Assembly (NCBI GenBank): GCA_902793375.1
Contig: CADBDE010000007.1
Location: 62,001 to 126,000 of the forward strand
From: an uncultured Erysipelotrichaceae bacterium
GTDB lineage: Bacteria; Bacillota_I; Bacilli_A; RF39; UBA660
Reading direction: 5' to 3'
Length of the DNA: 64,000 nt
Under the pieces are notes generated by a model, which saw nothing but the letters and a program-made list of their open reading frames with translations, was not told the DNA's origin and searched no databases. Positions within the stretch are counted from its first letter, which is position 1. Each line of letters begins with the position of its first letter. Of this stretch, positions 18,098 through 28,222 are shown piece by piece. The position numbers and the translations under genes were made by a program.

Positions 18098-19381
18098 TTA
18101 TTTATTATCATTAGACAATATTTTTTTAATTCCACGATAAAATGAATTAAAATAATAGTCTTGTCCATATTCCAAATTATTTTCATTAATTAAAATTGTT
18201 TTGCATTTCGCATTTTTACCAGCTAAAATGTCATTTTCACTATCTCCAACCATATATGAATCCTTTAAAGATATATTATAGTCCTTTGCTGCTTTTAAAA
18301 TCATACCTGGCTTTGGTTTCCTACAATCACACTCAATTTTTAATTCTGGGATTTCTCCCTCATAACCTTTATGTGGATGATGTGGACAATAATATATTTT
18401 ATCAATATATGCCCCTTTTTCTCCTAACAAAGTTTCCATTTTATTATGAATCATATTGAGTTGTTCTTCAGTTACTTCTCCGCGAGCTATAACAGGTTGA
18501 TTAGTTACTATTATTGCTAAATAACCTGATTCATTTATAAGTTTTATTCCTTCTGCAACATCATCGATAAGTTCAAATTGATCAATGTTACGTAAAAAAC
18601 CAACATATTTATTAATGACTCCATCTCTATCAATAAAAAAAGCCTTTTGTTTATTTTTTAAATTTTTTGCACTTACTTTTCCTATTCTTAAATCATTTGA
18701 AACCTGAAAATATCTATCAGGAGTTCCCATATCTTTAATATACTCAGGAGTATCATATGCAAACATTTTATTTGTATTGACTAATTTTTTTAGAATATCT
18801 CTATCTAAATCCGTTTTCTTAGGTTCTTCTACGTAATCAAGTATTTTACTATTTAATATATGAATTCCAGAATTAACTCTATTCGAATAGTATGTTCTTT
18901 CATCTTCTTTATTTAACCATTTTATTACATTTTGTTTATTATCTGTTACTATAATAGCACTATCATATGGGTGGTTATTTGGATGAGTACATAAAGTTAC
19001 TAAAGCTTTGTTCTTTTTATGAAAATCAATCATTTTTTCAAAATCAACTTCAAATATCAAATCACCATTAACTAAAATAAAATCTTCATCATGAATATAT
19101 TTTTTTAAGTAGAAAAAAGACCCAGCAGTTCCAAGAGGAACTTCTTCTTCAAAATACGTAATATTTACACCAAATTTTTCGCCATTTCCAAAATAATCCA
19201 TTATAACTTCTTTTAAATGTCCAACTACTATAATTATATCTTTAAAGTTATTCTTTTCAAAAAAGTCAATTTGATATTCTAGAATAGGTTTATTATTAAT
19301 TTCTATCATTGGCTTTGGAACATCTTTATTTATTTCGGCAATTCTAGTTCCTTTTCCACCAGCCATTATTACTACTTTCAT
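18098..19381 (-). CDS. hddC/gmhB: Fused heptose-1-phosphate nucleotidyltransferase and heptose-1,7-bisphosphate phosphatase
   Basis: Residues 1-235 of this 427-residue protein are a nucleotidyltransferase: MKVVIMAGGKGTRIAEINKD, PLGTAGSFFYLKKY and VNGDLIFEVDF. Residues 245-427 are a GmhB-type HAD phosphatase: FFIDRDGVINKYVGFL with the DXD nucleophile, VTNQPVIARGEV, the zinc-binding CPHHPHKG and CDCRKPKPGM, then MVGDSENDI. With HddA and GmhA this would carry D-glycero-D-manno-heptose through the 1-phosphate to the nucleotide-activated form. GDP is expected from known S-layer glycan pathways, but the base specificity cannot be read here. GAGGA within the end of hddA serves as ribosome binding site. 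Confidence 0.93.
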   Translation of the reverse strand: MKVVIMAGGKGTRIAEINKDVPKPMIEINNKPILEYQIDFFEKNNFKDIIIVVGHLKEVIMDYFGNGEKFGVNITYFEEEVPLGTAGSFFYLKKYIHDEDFILVNGDLIFEVDFEKMIDFHKKNKALVTLCTHPNNHPYDSAIIVTDNKQNVIKWLNKEDERTYYSNRVNSGIHILNSKILDYVEEPKKTDLDRDILKKLVNTNKMFAYDTPEYIKDMGTPDRYFQVSNDLRIGKVSAKNLKNKQKAFFIDRDGVINKYVGFLRNIDQFELIDDVAEGIKLINESGYLAIIVTNQPVIARGEVTEEQLNMIHNKMETLLGEKGAYIDKIYYCPHHPHKGYEGEIPELKIECDCRKPKPGMILKAAKDYNISLKDSYMVGDSENDILAGKNAKCKTILINENNLEYGQDYYFNSFYRGIKKILSNDNK

Positions 19382-19384
19382 ATT

Positions 19385-20422
19385 TTATTCCTCATCGTGT
19401 ATTGTCCATGCTTTAGCACCATCTTCACAAAGAGAAGGGACAATAACAATTCCATCTAATTTTCTTAATTTTTCAGCTAAGGAATATCTTTCTTTTGGTT
19501 CACATAAAATCATCATAAATCCTCCACCACCTGCACCAGATATTTTAGCTGCTTTTGCTCCATTTTTAATTATAAAATCATATAATTTATCTATTTCTGG
19601 ATTACTAATAGTTTTAGCCATTTTCTTTTTAGACTCCCAACCTTTATTTAATAATTCTGAAATTTTATTAAAATTAGCAGTAAGTAATGCATTTTTCATT
19701 TCAACTGCACCTTGTTTTAACTCCATCATACCTTCAAGAGATTTTTTATTTTTCTTTTTTGTACTTTTAATCTGATCATCAATAATTTTAGCACTTTCTC
19801 TAGAAGTTCCTGTATAGTATAATATCAATTCACTTTCAATTTCATTTTTAATCCAATTTTTAACTTTTAGTGGATTTACAATTACTTCATTATTCTTACC
19901 AAATTCCATAAAATTAAATCCCCCAAAGACAGCTGCATATTGGTCTTGCTTTCCACCATGTAAATCCAAATCTTCTCTTTCAATTGAATATGCTAGTCTT
20001 GCCATATCGTATTCACCAAGAGGCAAATTAAGCCATTCTGTAAATGCTTTTAAAATACAAACAACCATTGTACTTGATGAACCTAATCCACTTCCAACTG
20101 GAGCATCAGAGAAGGTAGTCATTTTAAACGATAGTTTATCTAATTTAAATTCCTTTAATAAGCGATTATATACTCCTTTATGAAGCAATAATTGTTTATC
20201 ATCGATTTTTATTTTTTTAGTTGAATCACATTCAAAGTATTCATTTCGATCTCTTGAATCAAATACTATCTTTCCATCGTTGGTTGGTTCAATAGTACAA
20301 TAGGCATACATTTCAATCGTAACATTTAAAATTGATCCTCCATACACATCACAAAATGGAGAAACATCAGTTCCTCCTCCTGCAAGTCCTAATCTTAGAG
20401 GTGCTTTTGCATTAATAATCAT
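19385..20422 (-). CDS. hddA: D-glycero-D-manno-heptose 7-phosphate kinase (GHMP family)
   Basis: The 345-residue kinase phosphorylates C1 of heptose 7-phosphate. It has the GHMP features APLRLGLAGGGTDVSPF near the N-terminus, the phosphate-binding PVGSGLGSSSTMVV loop near residue 110 and the third motif AAKISGAGGGGFMMI near residue 295. Its presence with GmhA and an HddC-GmhB fusion identifies the substrate as heptose rather than galactose or mevalonate. The ribosome binding site is weak. The start lies 9 bases after the stop of the large glycosyltransferase gene, so translation may be coupled. Confidence 0.93.
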   Translation of the reverse strand: MIINAKAPLRLGLAGGGTDVSPFCDVYGGSILNVTIEMYAYCTIEPTNDGKIVFDSRDRNEYFECDSTKKIKIDDKQLLLHKGVYNRLLKEFKLDKLSFKMTTFSDAPVGSGLGSSSTMVVCILKAFTEWLNLPLGEYDMARLAYSIEREDLDLHGGKQDQYAAVFGGFNFMEFGKNNEVIVNPLKVKNWIKNEIESELILYYTGTSRESAKIIDDQIKSTKKKNKKSLEGMMELKQGAVEMKNALLTANFNKISELLNKGWESKKKMAKTISNPEIDKLYDFIIKNGAKAAKISGAGGGGFMMILCEPKERYSLAEKLRKLDGIVIVPSLCEDGAKAWTIHDEE

Positions 20423-20431
20423 ATATTCACA

Positions 20432-23400
20432 CTACTTTCTATTATGTTTTCTAAAACTTTCTAAAGCTTTTTGATCTTTTTTACTATTACTATCTAAATT
20501 TTTCTTCAATTCAGACAAATCATTTTTTCTTATTTTTATTATCGCTTCTCTTAAATCATTTTGATTAGTAACAACATATTCTGAAGTACCAATTCTATTA
20601 ATTGACATTCCTCTCATTTTATCAATCATAGTAAAGCTTATTTTTTTATTAAATCCTGTATAAATAATTGGTATTACTCCTGACCTAAATGCTGCTATAG
20701 ATAAGTGCATTCTTCCAGTTATAACTGTATCAAAATATGGCATTATTTTTAATAATTCACCATATGATATTTTTGGATTTAAAACAAAATAATTTCTAAT
20801 GCCATATTCTTCAAATAAGTCTACAAACAACATATTAAAATCATAATCACTATAATAATCTCCCCAATGTCTTACATCATGACAAATTAGAACAAATAAA
20901 TAATCATTTCTTGTTTCAATATCAAAAGCATTAATAACTTTTCTAACATATTCTCTTTTATTTTCAATAGAATGTGTCTCGTAAAAACTTCTAAATGATG
21001 TTTCAGAGCAGTTAATTCCGATTATCTTCTTATCTTTCTTTTGTGTTTCTAAAAAATCTATTATATCATTTGTTCTACAAGTAGATGTTGTTGGTGCAAA
21101 ATATGCTGTATCTGGAAAATATTCCCCTTTTTTGTTTGTTAATTTATTAAAGTTTTCAATAGATAATTCATCTCTTAAATAAAATTTAACTGAATTTGGC
21201 AACTCATTTATAGTTTTAATTATTTCATCTTTTACATCTGATCTAAATGAACAAAAAATAAATACATTACTTCCATCTTTAGCCATTTTTTCTGCAAGCT
21301 TCAATCTATAAATGTTGTCTTCCAGTAACTGTGTTCCATCAATTAAATCTGCACCAAGAATAGCAAGATTTTTACATTTAATATCAGTATTAATAAAATC
21401 TTTAAGTGAATAAAAAACTTCCTTTGTTTTGCCACCAAAATTATTGAAACGATTTGTCCATAGATCATTTCTAGGTGTTAATAATAATATATTTTCATAT
21501 TCATTAAATATATTTAAAGCACCTCTAATCATTGCTTCATCACCTTTTGATCCATATCCATCAGGTGCAACAACAATGCAATCAACAGTTGGATTAAAAT
21601 CCTCTTCTATAATCTTCCATGCAGCTTCTTGGTTAAAATTCTTACTAATATTTTTTCTACTATCTAAAGACATTTTTTCAAGTTCTTTTTCGTCATTATA
21701 CAAGTTTAATACTTTTTCTGCAAATTCTTCATAATCATCAGCTATTTTCATTATTTTTTCAGCATCTCTGATTCCTTCTGCTCCAACAGAAGTTGTGACA
21801 ACTGGAATTCCATTATACATTGCTTCAACTATTTTTCCTTTAATTCCGGCACCATATCTTAACGGAGCAACTACCATTTTGGTATTACTATATAATTCTT
21901 TTAATTCTTCATCAGTTACAAAGCCTTTAACAATAATTCCACTTTTTTTACCTAATTTTTTTATTTCTTTTGGAGCATTTGAACCAACTATATAAAATGG
22001 AATATTTAATCTTTTTCTAATTATTGGATAAACATTATTTACAAACCATAAAACACCATCTACATTTGGTCTATGTCTAAATCCTCCAACAAACAAAATA
22101 CCTTTTTTAGAATTAAAATCATAATTTGTTTTTGTATCAATGTTATCAAAAATATATGCTGTTATAGCTTTTACATTAATACTCTTGTCTATTTTATGAA
22201 TTGCTTCTTCTTCAATATAGGATGGATAATAAACAACATCAGATTTTTTCATAATATCTAATTCTATTTTTTTCCATTTTTCTGATTCTTCTTTATGTGA
22301 TTCATCACCAGTTATTTCATATTCTCTCATTTCCCTTAAAAAATGTAAATCATGTCCATAATAAACAATCTTTATATCAGTATTATCTTTAATAAAATCA
22401 ATATATTTTGCAGTAATATGAGGTCTATTAAAATACACTATATCAATATTATTCTTGTTTTCTAAAATCCAACTTTTTATTCTTTCTTGATAATATAATC
22501 CATATAAAATTTCAACACCCATCTGTTCTAGAACATCTGCATATGGTTGATTATCATAAAAATTATCAGGTAAAAACTTAACTAAATACCCTTTATTAAC
22601 AAGCATTTTAATATATTGAAAAGTTGTTCTTGACCCAGCATCTTTATCAAACTCAGGAACGTAATGGTCAACATACAAAACAACTTTTTTCCCATTAATT
22701 CTATCTCTATATGAAATAATATCCTTTGATTGATTTGCTAATGGTAAACACTTTAGTTCTTCAACCCATTTTTCTCTTAGTTTCTTCATATTTTCAAGCT
22801 GATAATGTTTTAGGCTATTATCGTTATTAACATCCGTACCATTTGAAACGCCTTCATAATGTATAACTACTGACTTAGGTTGATATACAACTCTATAACC
22901 ATTTCTTCTAACCTGAAATGCTAAATCAGAATCTTCACAATATGCTGGAGCAAAATATTCATCAAAACCGCCAATTCTATCCCATATTTTTTTGTCTATC
23001 ATTATAGAAGCTCCGGAAATATAATCAACATCTCTGACATAATTAAAATCAGCTCTAAGCGGATCTCCGGTATTTCCATAATTACACGCTGTTCCATTGC
23101 TATGAATTATGCCGCCAGCTTCTTGTAAAGTACCATTTGGATAAACTAATTTTGATCCAACCATACCAATTGTATTATCGTTTTCTATCAAATTAACCAA
23201 AGATGACAACCATCCCTCACAAACTTCAGTATCATTATTCAAAAATAATAAATATTTTCCTCTAGCTTTTCTTGCAGCATTATTGCAATTCTTAAGAAAC
23301 TTTAAATTTGTTTCATTTCTAACAACTTTTATACCTTTTACATATGAAGTTAAAAATTTTGTCCCATCAATTGAAACATCATCACCTATAATTATTTCAT

Positions 23401-23824
23401 AACTTACATCACGAGAATTTTTCAAGATAGATTTTAAACACTTATATGTATATTTTACTTGATTATAAACTGGAATAACAATTGATACCATCGGTTCTTG
23501 TTCTTCTTTAAACACTAGTTTTCCTTCTCTTAAATATAAAATATCAATTGTATGGTCTCCGTAGTGAATATTTCCATGTTTAATTTTAAAAAGCAAAGAG
23601 TATGCTCTTATTGGATGGCGTATCATATCAATTCCTAATCTAAGGACCATTTTCTTTTTAGATCCTTCAGGCAAAAACTTATCAACAATTTTTCTATACA
23701 ATGATACTTTTTCCTTTTTGTGATTATCATTTGCACTAAGATTAGTTTTTATGTAAAATATTTCCCTATCTAATTGTTCTATTTTTTCTACTATTTTTTC
23801 ATAATCTTTTTCGTTTTTATTCAT
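20432..23824 (-). CDS. Three-domain glycan enzyme: GT2, GT4 and polysaccharide pyruvyltransferase
   Basis: This 1130-residue protein joins three modules. A short coiled coil (1-45) leads to a GT2 domain, about 110-370 (VSIVIPVYNQVKYTYKCLKS, GDDVSIDGTKFL, LFLNNDTEVCEGW, rhamnosyltransferase-like). Next is a GT4 domain, about 380-735 (KVVLYVDHYVPEFDKDAGSR, ILFVGGFRHRPNVDGVLWF, APLRYGAGIKGKIVEAMYNG). Last is a polysaccharide pyruvyltransferase-type domain, about 745-1110 (VAPDGYGSKGDEAMIRGALN, FYLRDELSIE, VITGRMHLSIAAF). It could build and pyruvylate a repeat-unit segment in one polypeptide. GGGGGA precedes the ATG at 23824. A promoter lies upstream, so it heads the heptose operon. Confidence 0.92.
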   Translation of the reverse strand: MNKNEKDYEKIVEKIEQLDREIFYIKTNLSANDNHKKEKVSLYRKIVDKFLPEGSKKKMVLRLGIDMIRHPIRAYSLLFKIKHGNIHYGDHTIDILYLREGKLVFKEEQEPMVSIVIPVYNQVKYTYKCLKSILKNSRDVSYEIIIGDDVSIDGTKFLTSYVKGIKVVRNETNLKFLKNCNNAARKARGKYLLFLNNDTEVCEGWLSSLVNLIENDNTIGMVGSKLVYPNGTLQEAGGIIHSNGTACNYGNTGDPLRADFNYVRDVDYISGASIMIDKKIWDRIGGFDEYFAPAYCEDSDLAFQVRRNGYRVVYQPKSVVIHYEGVSNGTDVNNDNSLKHYQLENMKKLREKWVEELKCLPLANQSKDIISYRDRINGKKVVLYVDHYVPEFDKDAGSRTTFQYIKMLVNKGYLVKFLPDNFYDNQPYADVLEQMGVEILYGLYYQERIKSWILENKNNIDIVYFNRPHITAKYIDFIKDNTDIKIVYYGHDLHFLREMREYEITGDESHKEESEKWKKIELDIMKKSDVVYYPSYIEEEAIHKIDKSINVKAITAYIFDNIDTKTNYDFNSKKGILFVGGFRHRPNVDGVLWFVNNVYPIIRKRLNIPFYIVGSNAPKEIKKLGKKSGIIVKGFVTDEELKELYSNTKMVVAPLRYGAGIKGKIVEAMYNGIPVVTTSVGAEGIRDAEKIMKIADDYEEFAEKVLNLYNDEKELEKMSLDSRKNISKNFNQEAAWKIIEEDFNPTVDCIVVAPDGYGSKGDEAMIRGALNIFNEYENILLLTPRNDLWTNRFNNFGGKTKEVFYSLKDFINTDIKCKNLAILGADLIDGTQLLEDNIYRLKLAEKMAKDGSNVFIFCSFRSDVKDEIIKTINELPNSVKFYLRDELSIENFNKLTNKKGEYFPDTAYFAPTTSTCRTNDIIDFLETQKKDKKIIGINCSETSFRSFYETHSIENKREYVRKVINAFDIETRNDYLFVLICHDVRHWGDYYSDYDFNMLFVDLFEEYGIRNYFVLNPKISYGELLKIMPYFDTVITGRMHLSIAAFRSGVIPIIYTGFNKKISFTMIDKMRGMSINRIGTSEYVVTNQNDLREAIIKIRKNDLSELKKNLDSNSKKDQKALESFRKHNRK

Positions 23825-23863
23825 GAGAATTCCCCCTAACAAGAATAACAATTATACATAAGA

Positions 23864-23893
23864 ATTATAACATAATTAATATGTTTAATACAA
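23864..23893 (-). promoter_or_regulatory. Predicted promoter of the large glycosyltransferase/heptose operon
   Basis: TTGTAT (23893-23888), an 18-base spacer and TATAAT (23869-23864) preceded by TGT (extended -10) lie 40 bases before the ATG at 23824. Confidence 0.7.
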
Positions 23894-23968
23894 GAATAAT
23901 AACTACTTTAAAGCTATGTTTTTTGATAATTATCATTTCACAAATATTAAGCTACTTTCATAGTACTT

Positions 23969-23999
23969 AAAAAAAAGAGCATTGATTTTTAAATGCTCT
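23969..23999 (-). terminator. Intrinsic terminator of the flavoprotein gene
   Basis: GAGCATT and AATGCTC pair around a seven-base loop, followed by eight T residues on the minus strand. Confidence 0.88.
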
Positions 24000-24010
24000 A
24001 AATTATTCTT

Positions 24011-25402
24011 TTATTTAATTCTTTTTAATATATCTCTTGCTGCAACAAGTCCTGTTGCTGCTGCTGCAACGATATTTCCTGCTTTTCCAGCTCCATCACC
24101 AATAAAATAAATATCTTCGTTTTCTATTTTCATATTATTATCTGTTGTTATTTCATTACTAAAGAACTTTATTTCTGGTCCATAAAGAAGCGTTTCGTCA
24201 TTATTTACTCCAGGTATTATTTTATCAAGAGTTTCAAGTCCTTCAAGAATATTTAAAATTATTCTATGAGGAAGTACAAGTGATAAATCTCCTGCTACAC
24301 AGTCTTTTAAAGTTGGTTCAACAAAACCTTTATTAATTCTATGCCATTCACTTCTTCTTCCTTGTTTTAAATCTTTAAGAGATTGTATTATAGGTTTCCC
24401 ATCTCCTAAAACATTTGCAATTCTTGCAATTGACTCACCATATAGTCTTGTATTAGTAGTTGGATGAGTAAGTGTTACTTTTGAAATAAAAGCAAAATTA
24501 CTATTATCAGACTTTATATCTTTTAAGGAATGTCCATTAACACATATATATCCTTCATAGTTTTCTTTAGCAACAAATCCTCCTGGATTTGTACAAAATG
24601 TTCTTATTTCATCGCCATATGTCTTAGTCTTAATAAAAATTGTTGGATCATAAATTACATCAGTTATTTCCTTTAATATTTCTTTTCTTGTTTCTACTCT
24701 AACACCAATTTCAATACTTTGAGAAACATATGGAATATTATATTTATCTGCAAGTTCTTGTATCCACTTTGCACCTGTTCTTCCTGGTGCAACTACTACA
24801 TATTTAGAATTAATCTCTTTTTCTTCTCTTCCATTCTTATATATTATTTTGTATCCATTCTTATCTTTACTAATATCTAATACATCACTTTTTTCAAAAA
24901 GAGTAACTCCTTCTTTTTCTAAATAATTAGAAATGTCTTTAATGTATCCTGGAAGTTTATCACTACCTAAATGTTTTTGTTTAATAATTAATAAACTTGC
25001 TCCAACCTTTGATATTTGTCCTTTAATTTTTTCTGCTTCTTCCATATTAGTTGGATATACTTTACTGTCCATATTAAATTTATTAAATATTTCTTCTGTA
25101 TCATCAATTAAATCTTTTGCTTCTTTTTGGCCCATATATTTAGTTAAATCTGTTTTACCAAGTTTTGGAACAAAATTTAATTTTCCATCTGAAAATGTCC
25201 CTGCTCCACCATATCCAGAAAGAATTCCACATGGTTTACAGTTTTTACATGCAGTTTTATCTCTATTCATTGGACAAACTCTTTTATCAGCTTTTAGTCC
25301 TCTATCAAGTATTGCCACTTTTAATTTTTTATTGTTTTCTAAAAGTTCGTAAGCAGTAAAAAGCCCAGCAGGCCCTGCTCCTACTATTATAACGTCGTAC
25401 AT
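24011..25402 (-). CDS. FAD-dependent oxidoreductase (uncharacterised dehydrogenase family)
   Basis: The 463-residue protein begins MYDVIIVGAGPAGLFTAYEL, a Rossmann FAD-binding fold. It has a Cys-rich insert (CPMNRDKTACKNCKPCGILS) and GYGGAGTFSDGKLNF, which mark the widespread 'NAD(P)/FAD-dependent oxidoreductase, FAD-dependent dehydrogenase' family of anaerobic Firmicutes. The C-terminal IYFIGDGAGKAGNIVAAAAT completes the FAD site. The four clustered cysteines may bind a metal or act in redox; this is inference. The chosen ATG (25402) follows GAGGTG. It lies 12 bases after leuS and may be cotranscribed with it. The substrate is unknown. Confidence 0.88.
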   Translation of the reverse strand: MYDVIIVGAGPAGLFTAYELLENNKKLKVAILDRGLKADKRVCPMNRDKTACKNCKPCGILSGYGGAGTFSDGKLNFVPKLGKTDLTKYMGQKEAKDLIDDTEEIFNKFNMDSKVYPTNMEEAEKIKGQISKVGASLLIIKQKHLGSDKLPGYIKDISNYLEKEGVTLFEKSDVLDISKDKNGYKIIYKNGREEKEINSKYVVVAPGRTGAKWIQELADKYNIPYVSQSIEIGVRVETRKEILKEITDVIYDPTIFIKTKTYGDEIRTFCTNPGGFVAKENYEGYICVNGHSLKDIKSDNSNFAFISKVTLTHPTTNTRLYGESIARIANVLGDGKPIIQSLKDLKQGRRSEWHRINKGFVEPTLKDCVAGDLSLVLPHRIILNILEGLETLDKIIPGVNNDETLLYGPEIKFFSNEITTDNNMKIENEDIYFIGDGAGKAGNIVAAAATGLVAARDILKRIK

Positions 25403-25414
25403 AGAACACCTCAA

Positions 25415-27832
25415 TTATTTAACAACAATATTTACAATTTTACCTGGAATTACTATTACTTTAACTATTTCTTTTCCTTCAGTAAATTTTAATACATTTT
25501 CATTTTCCATAGCTTTCTTTTCAGTTTCTTCTTTAGATAAATCTTTAGGTATATTAATTGTTCCTCTTAATTTACCATTTACTTGAACTCCGATAGTTAT
25601 ATCACTATCTTCTAGTTTAGATTCATCATATTTTGGCCATGGTTCATATGCAATTGTATTATTATGTTTGAATATCACATTCCAAATTTCTTCAGTTATA
25701 TGTGGACATAATGGATTTAATAATTTAATAAATCCTTCTGCATACTCTTTTGGGAATACTTCTTCTTTTTGAACAGCATTAACAAATATCATCATTTGAG
25801 AAATAGCTGTATTAATATTCAATGATTCATAATCATTTGTTACCTTCTTAACTGTTTGATGATATATTTTTTCAAGATTTTTATTTTCTTCATCTTTAAT
25901 CTTATTATCTTCACAAAATAAACGATATACTCTATCTAAGAACTTTTTAGAACCTACTACTGCATCATCATTCCATGGTTTATCTGCTCCAAGAGGTCCC
26001 ATAAACATTTCATATAGTCTTAATGTGTCTGCACCGTAATCATTAACAATATCCATTGGATTTACTGCAAATTCAGGATATCTTTTTCCCATTTTAATAC
26101 CATTTGCTCCCAAAATCATTCCTTGATGTACTAACTTTTGAAATGGTTCTTCACATGGAACTAATCCTTTGTCATATAAAAATTCATTCCACATTCTAGA
26201 GTATAATAAATGTCCTACCGCATGCTCTGGTCCTCCAACATAAAGGTCAACTGGCATCCAGTGCTCTAGTAATTTTTTATCTGCAAATTCTTTATCATTA
26301 TGTGGATCAATATACCTTAAGAAGTACCAAGATGATCCAGCACTTCCTGGCATTGTTGAAGTTTCTCTTCTTCCTTTTACTCCATCTACTTCTACATTAA
26401 CCCACTTTTGATCATTTTCAAGTGGAGCTTTTCCATTCTTACTTTTATAATCTTCAAGTTCTGGTAAAACAAGCGGAAGTTCTGAATCAGGAATAGATAT
26501 TGTTTTCCCATTTTCAAGATGTACTACAGGAACAGGTTCTCCCCAATATCTTTGTCTTGCAAATATCCATTCTCTTAAACGATAATTTACTTTCTTTTTT
26601 CCTACACCCATCTTAACTAGTTTATCAGTAATTGCTTTTTTAGCTTCTTCAACTGTTAAACCAGTAAATTCTTCACTATTTATTAATTTACATCCTTTAC
26701 CTAAATAATCTTGTTTTTCAAAAGCACATTTAGATACATCTCTTCCATCAATTACTTGAATCATTGGAATGTTATATTTTTCTGCATATTCAAAGTCTCT
26801 TTGATCATGAGATGGAACTGCCATAACAGCTCCTGTTCCGTAGCTTGCTAAAACAAAATCTCCCAAGAACACCTGAACTTCTTTTCCATTAACTGGGTTA
26901 ATTGCATAAATTCCCTCTAAGGCAATTCCATTTTTATCTTTATTTAATTCTGTTCTATCTATATCGCTTTTCTTTGCAGTTTCTTCTCTATATTTAACTA
27001 CATCATCCCAATTTTTGATTCTATCTTTTAAATCATCAACAAGTGGATTTTCTGGTGCTAAAACCATAAAAGTTATTCCATATATTGTTTCAATACAAGT
27101 TGTATAAATGGAAAACTTTCCTCCACCTTTTATTTGAAATTCTACTTCTACTCCTTCAGATTTACCAATCCAATTTCTTTGTATTTCTTTTGTAGATTCA
27201 GGCCAATCTAATGAGTCAAGATTTTTTAACAATCTTTCTGCAAACTTAGGAATATCAATAACCCATTGTTTCATATTCTTTCTAACAACAGGATATCCAC
27301 CACGTTCACTTTTACCATCAATTACTTCATCATTTGATAATACAGTTCCTAACTCTTCACACCAGTTAACTGGCATATCAATGTATTTAGCATAACCTGA
27401 CTCGAATAATTGTTTAAATATCCACTGTGTCCATTTATAAAACTCTGGATCACTTGTTGCTATTTCTCTATCCCAATCATATGAAAAACCAAGTGATTTC
27501 AATTGGCTTCTAAAAGTCTTAATATTTTTTTCAGTAAAAATTGCAGGATGATTACCTGTTTGAATTGCATATTGCTCTGCAGGAAGTCCAAAAGAGTCAT
27601 ATCCCATTGGATGCAAAACATTATATCCTTGCATTCTTTTCATACGACATACAACATCAGTTGCAGTATACCCTTCAGGATGCCCAGCATGAAGTCCTAC
27701 ACCAGATGGATATGGAAACATATCCAAAGCATAAAACTTAGGTTTATCAAAATCTTTAATATCAGTTTTAAATGTTTTATTTTTATCCCAATATTTTTGC
27801 CATTTCTTTTCTATTTCTTTATAATTATACAT
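25415..27832 (-). CDS. leuS: Leucyl-tRNA synthetase
   Basis: The 805-residue enzyme charges tRNA-Leu. It has the HIGH-equivalent [17 protein letters not shown] near residue 40, the editing (CP1) domain with [20 protein letters not shown], the [13 protein letters not shown] segment and the anticodon-binding C-terminal region. The length is typical of bacterial LeuRS. The KMSKS loop reads KMGKR at residues 580-584, a non-canonical form. The ATG at 27832 overlaps the upstream small membrane gene by 8 bases (ATGTATAA), so expression is coupled to it and to the Leu T-box. Confidence 0.97.
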   Translation of the reverse strand: MYNYKEIEKKWQKYWDKNKTFKTDIKDFDKPKFYALDMFPYPSGVGLHAGHPEGYTATDVVCRMKRMQGYNVLHPMGYDSFGLPAEQYAIQTGNHPAIFTEKNIKTFRSQLKSLGFSYDWDREIATSDPEFYKWTQWIFKQLFESGYAKYIDMPVNWCEELGTVLSNDEVIDGKSERGGYPVVRKNMKQWVIDIPKFAERLLKNLDSLDWPESTKEIQRNWIGKSEGVEVEFQIKGGGKFSIYTTCIETIYGITFMVLAPENPLVDDLKDRIKNWDDVVKYREETAKKSDIDRTELNKDKNGIALEGIYAINPVNGKEVQVFLGDFVLASYGTGAVMAVPSHDQRDFEYAEKYNIPMIQVIDGRDVSKCAFEKQDYLGKGCKLINSEEFTGLTVEEAKKAITDKLVKMGVGKKKVNYRLREWIFARQRYWGEPVPVVHLENGKTISIPDSELPLVLPELEDYKSKNGKAPLENDQKWVNVEVDGVKGRRETSTMPGSAGSSWYFLRYIDPHNDKEFADKKLLEHWMPVDLYVGGPEHAVGHLLYSRMWNEFLYDKGLVPCEEPFQKLVHQGMILGANGIKMGKRYPEFAVNPMDIVNDYGADTLRLYEMFMGPLGADKPWNDDAVVGSKKFLDRVYRLFCEDNKIKDEENKNLEKIYHQTVKKVTNDYESLNINTAISQMMIFVNAVQKEEVFPKEYAEGFIKLLNPLCPHITEEIWNVIFKHNNTIAYEPWPKYDESKLEDSDITIGVQVNGKLRGTINIPKDLSKEETEKKAMENENVLKFTEGKEIVKVIVIPGKIVNIVVK

Positions 27833-28208
27833 TTTTAACAAGTCCTTTCTTTTTAAAATAATTACCTAAAAACTTTAAACTAATTAAGTAAATTGGTATT
27901 ATACAAACTGACGCAACTACAATCTGTAATACTATATCTGTTTTAAATATTAACACAACTGGTATTGAAATCAGCGCTATATCTATACCTAAAATAAGTC
28001 CAGTGAGTTTTAATAATCCTCTTAAATTTATTTTATCTAAATCAATATTATATTTTTTTATAAAATATTTTACTTCTGATGGTAATCCATCATAATCAGT
28101 TATTCCATCTGCTTTTTTCTTTAAATGTCCATTTTTATCATATCTTAAAACAGAAACGAAAAAATAGATTAAATAAACTAACAAAATAGTAATAAATGTT
28201 TCTATCAT
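27825..28208 (-). CDS. Small membrane protein cotranscribed with leuS
   Basis: No family was recognised. The 127-residue protein has an N-terminal membrane helix (about residues 3-20, [16 protein letters not shown]) and a charged central stretch with [20 protein letters not shown]. Two more helices follow near residues 70-115. The ATG at 28208 is set by GGAGGT 4 bases upstream; the longer frame to 28265 runs into the T-box helices and is not coding. Its stop overlaps the leuS start. Placement between a leucine T-box and leuS means it is induced on leucine starvation, but its job there is not evident. Confidence 0.82.
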   Translation of the reverse strand: MIETFITILLVYLIYFFVSVLRYDKNGHLKKKADGITDYDGLPSEVKYFIKKYNIDLDKINLRGLLKLTGLILGIDIALISIPVVLIFKTDIVLQIVVASVCIIPIYLISLKFLGNYFKKKGLVKNV

Positions 28209-28222
28209 AACTACCTCCAAAT

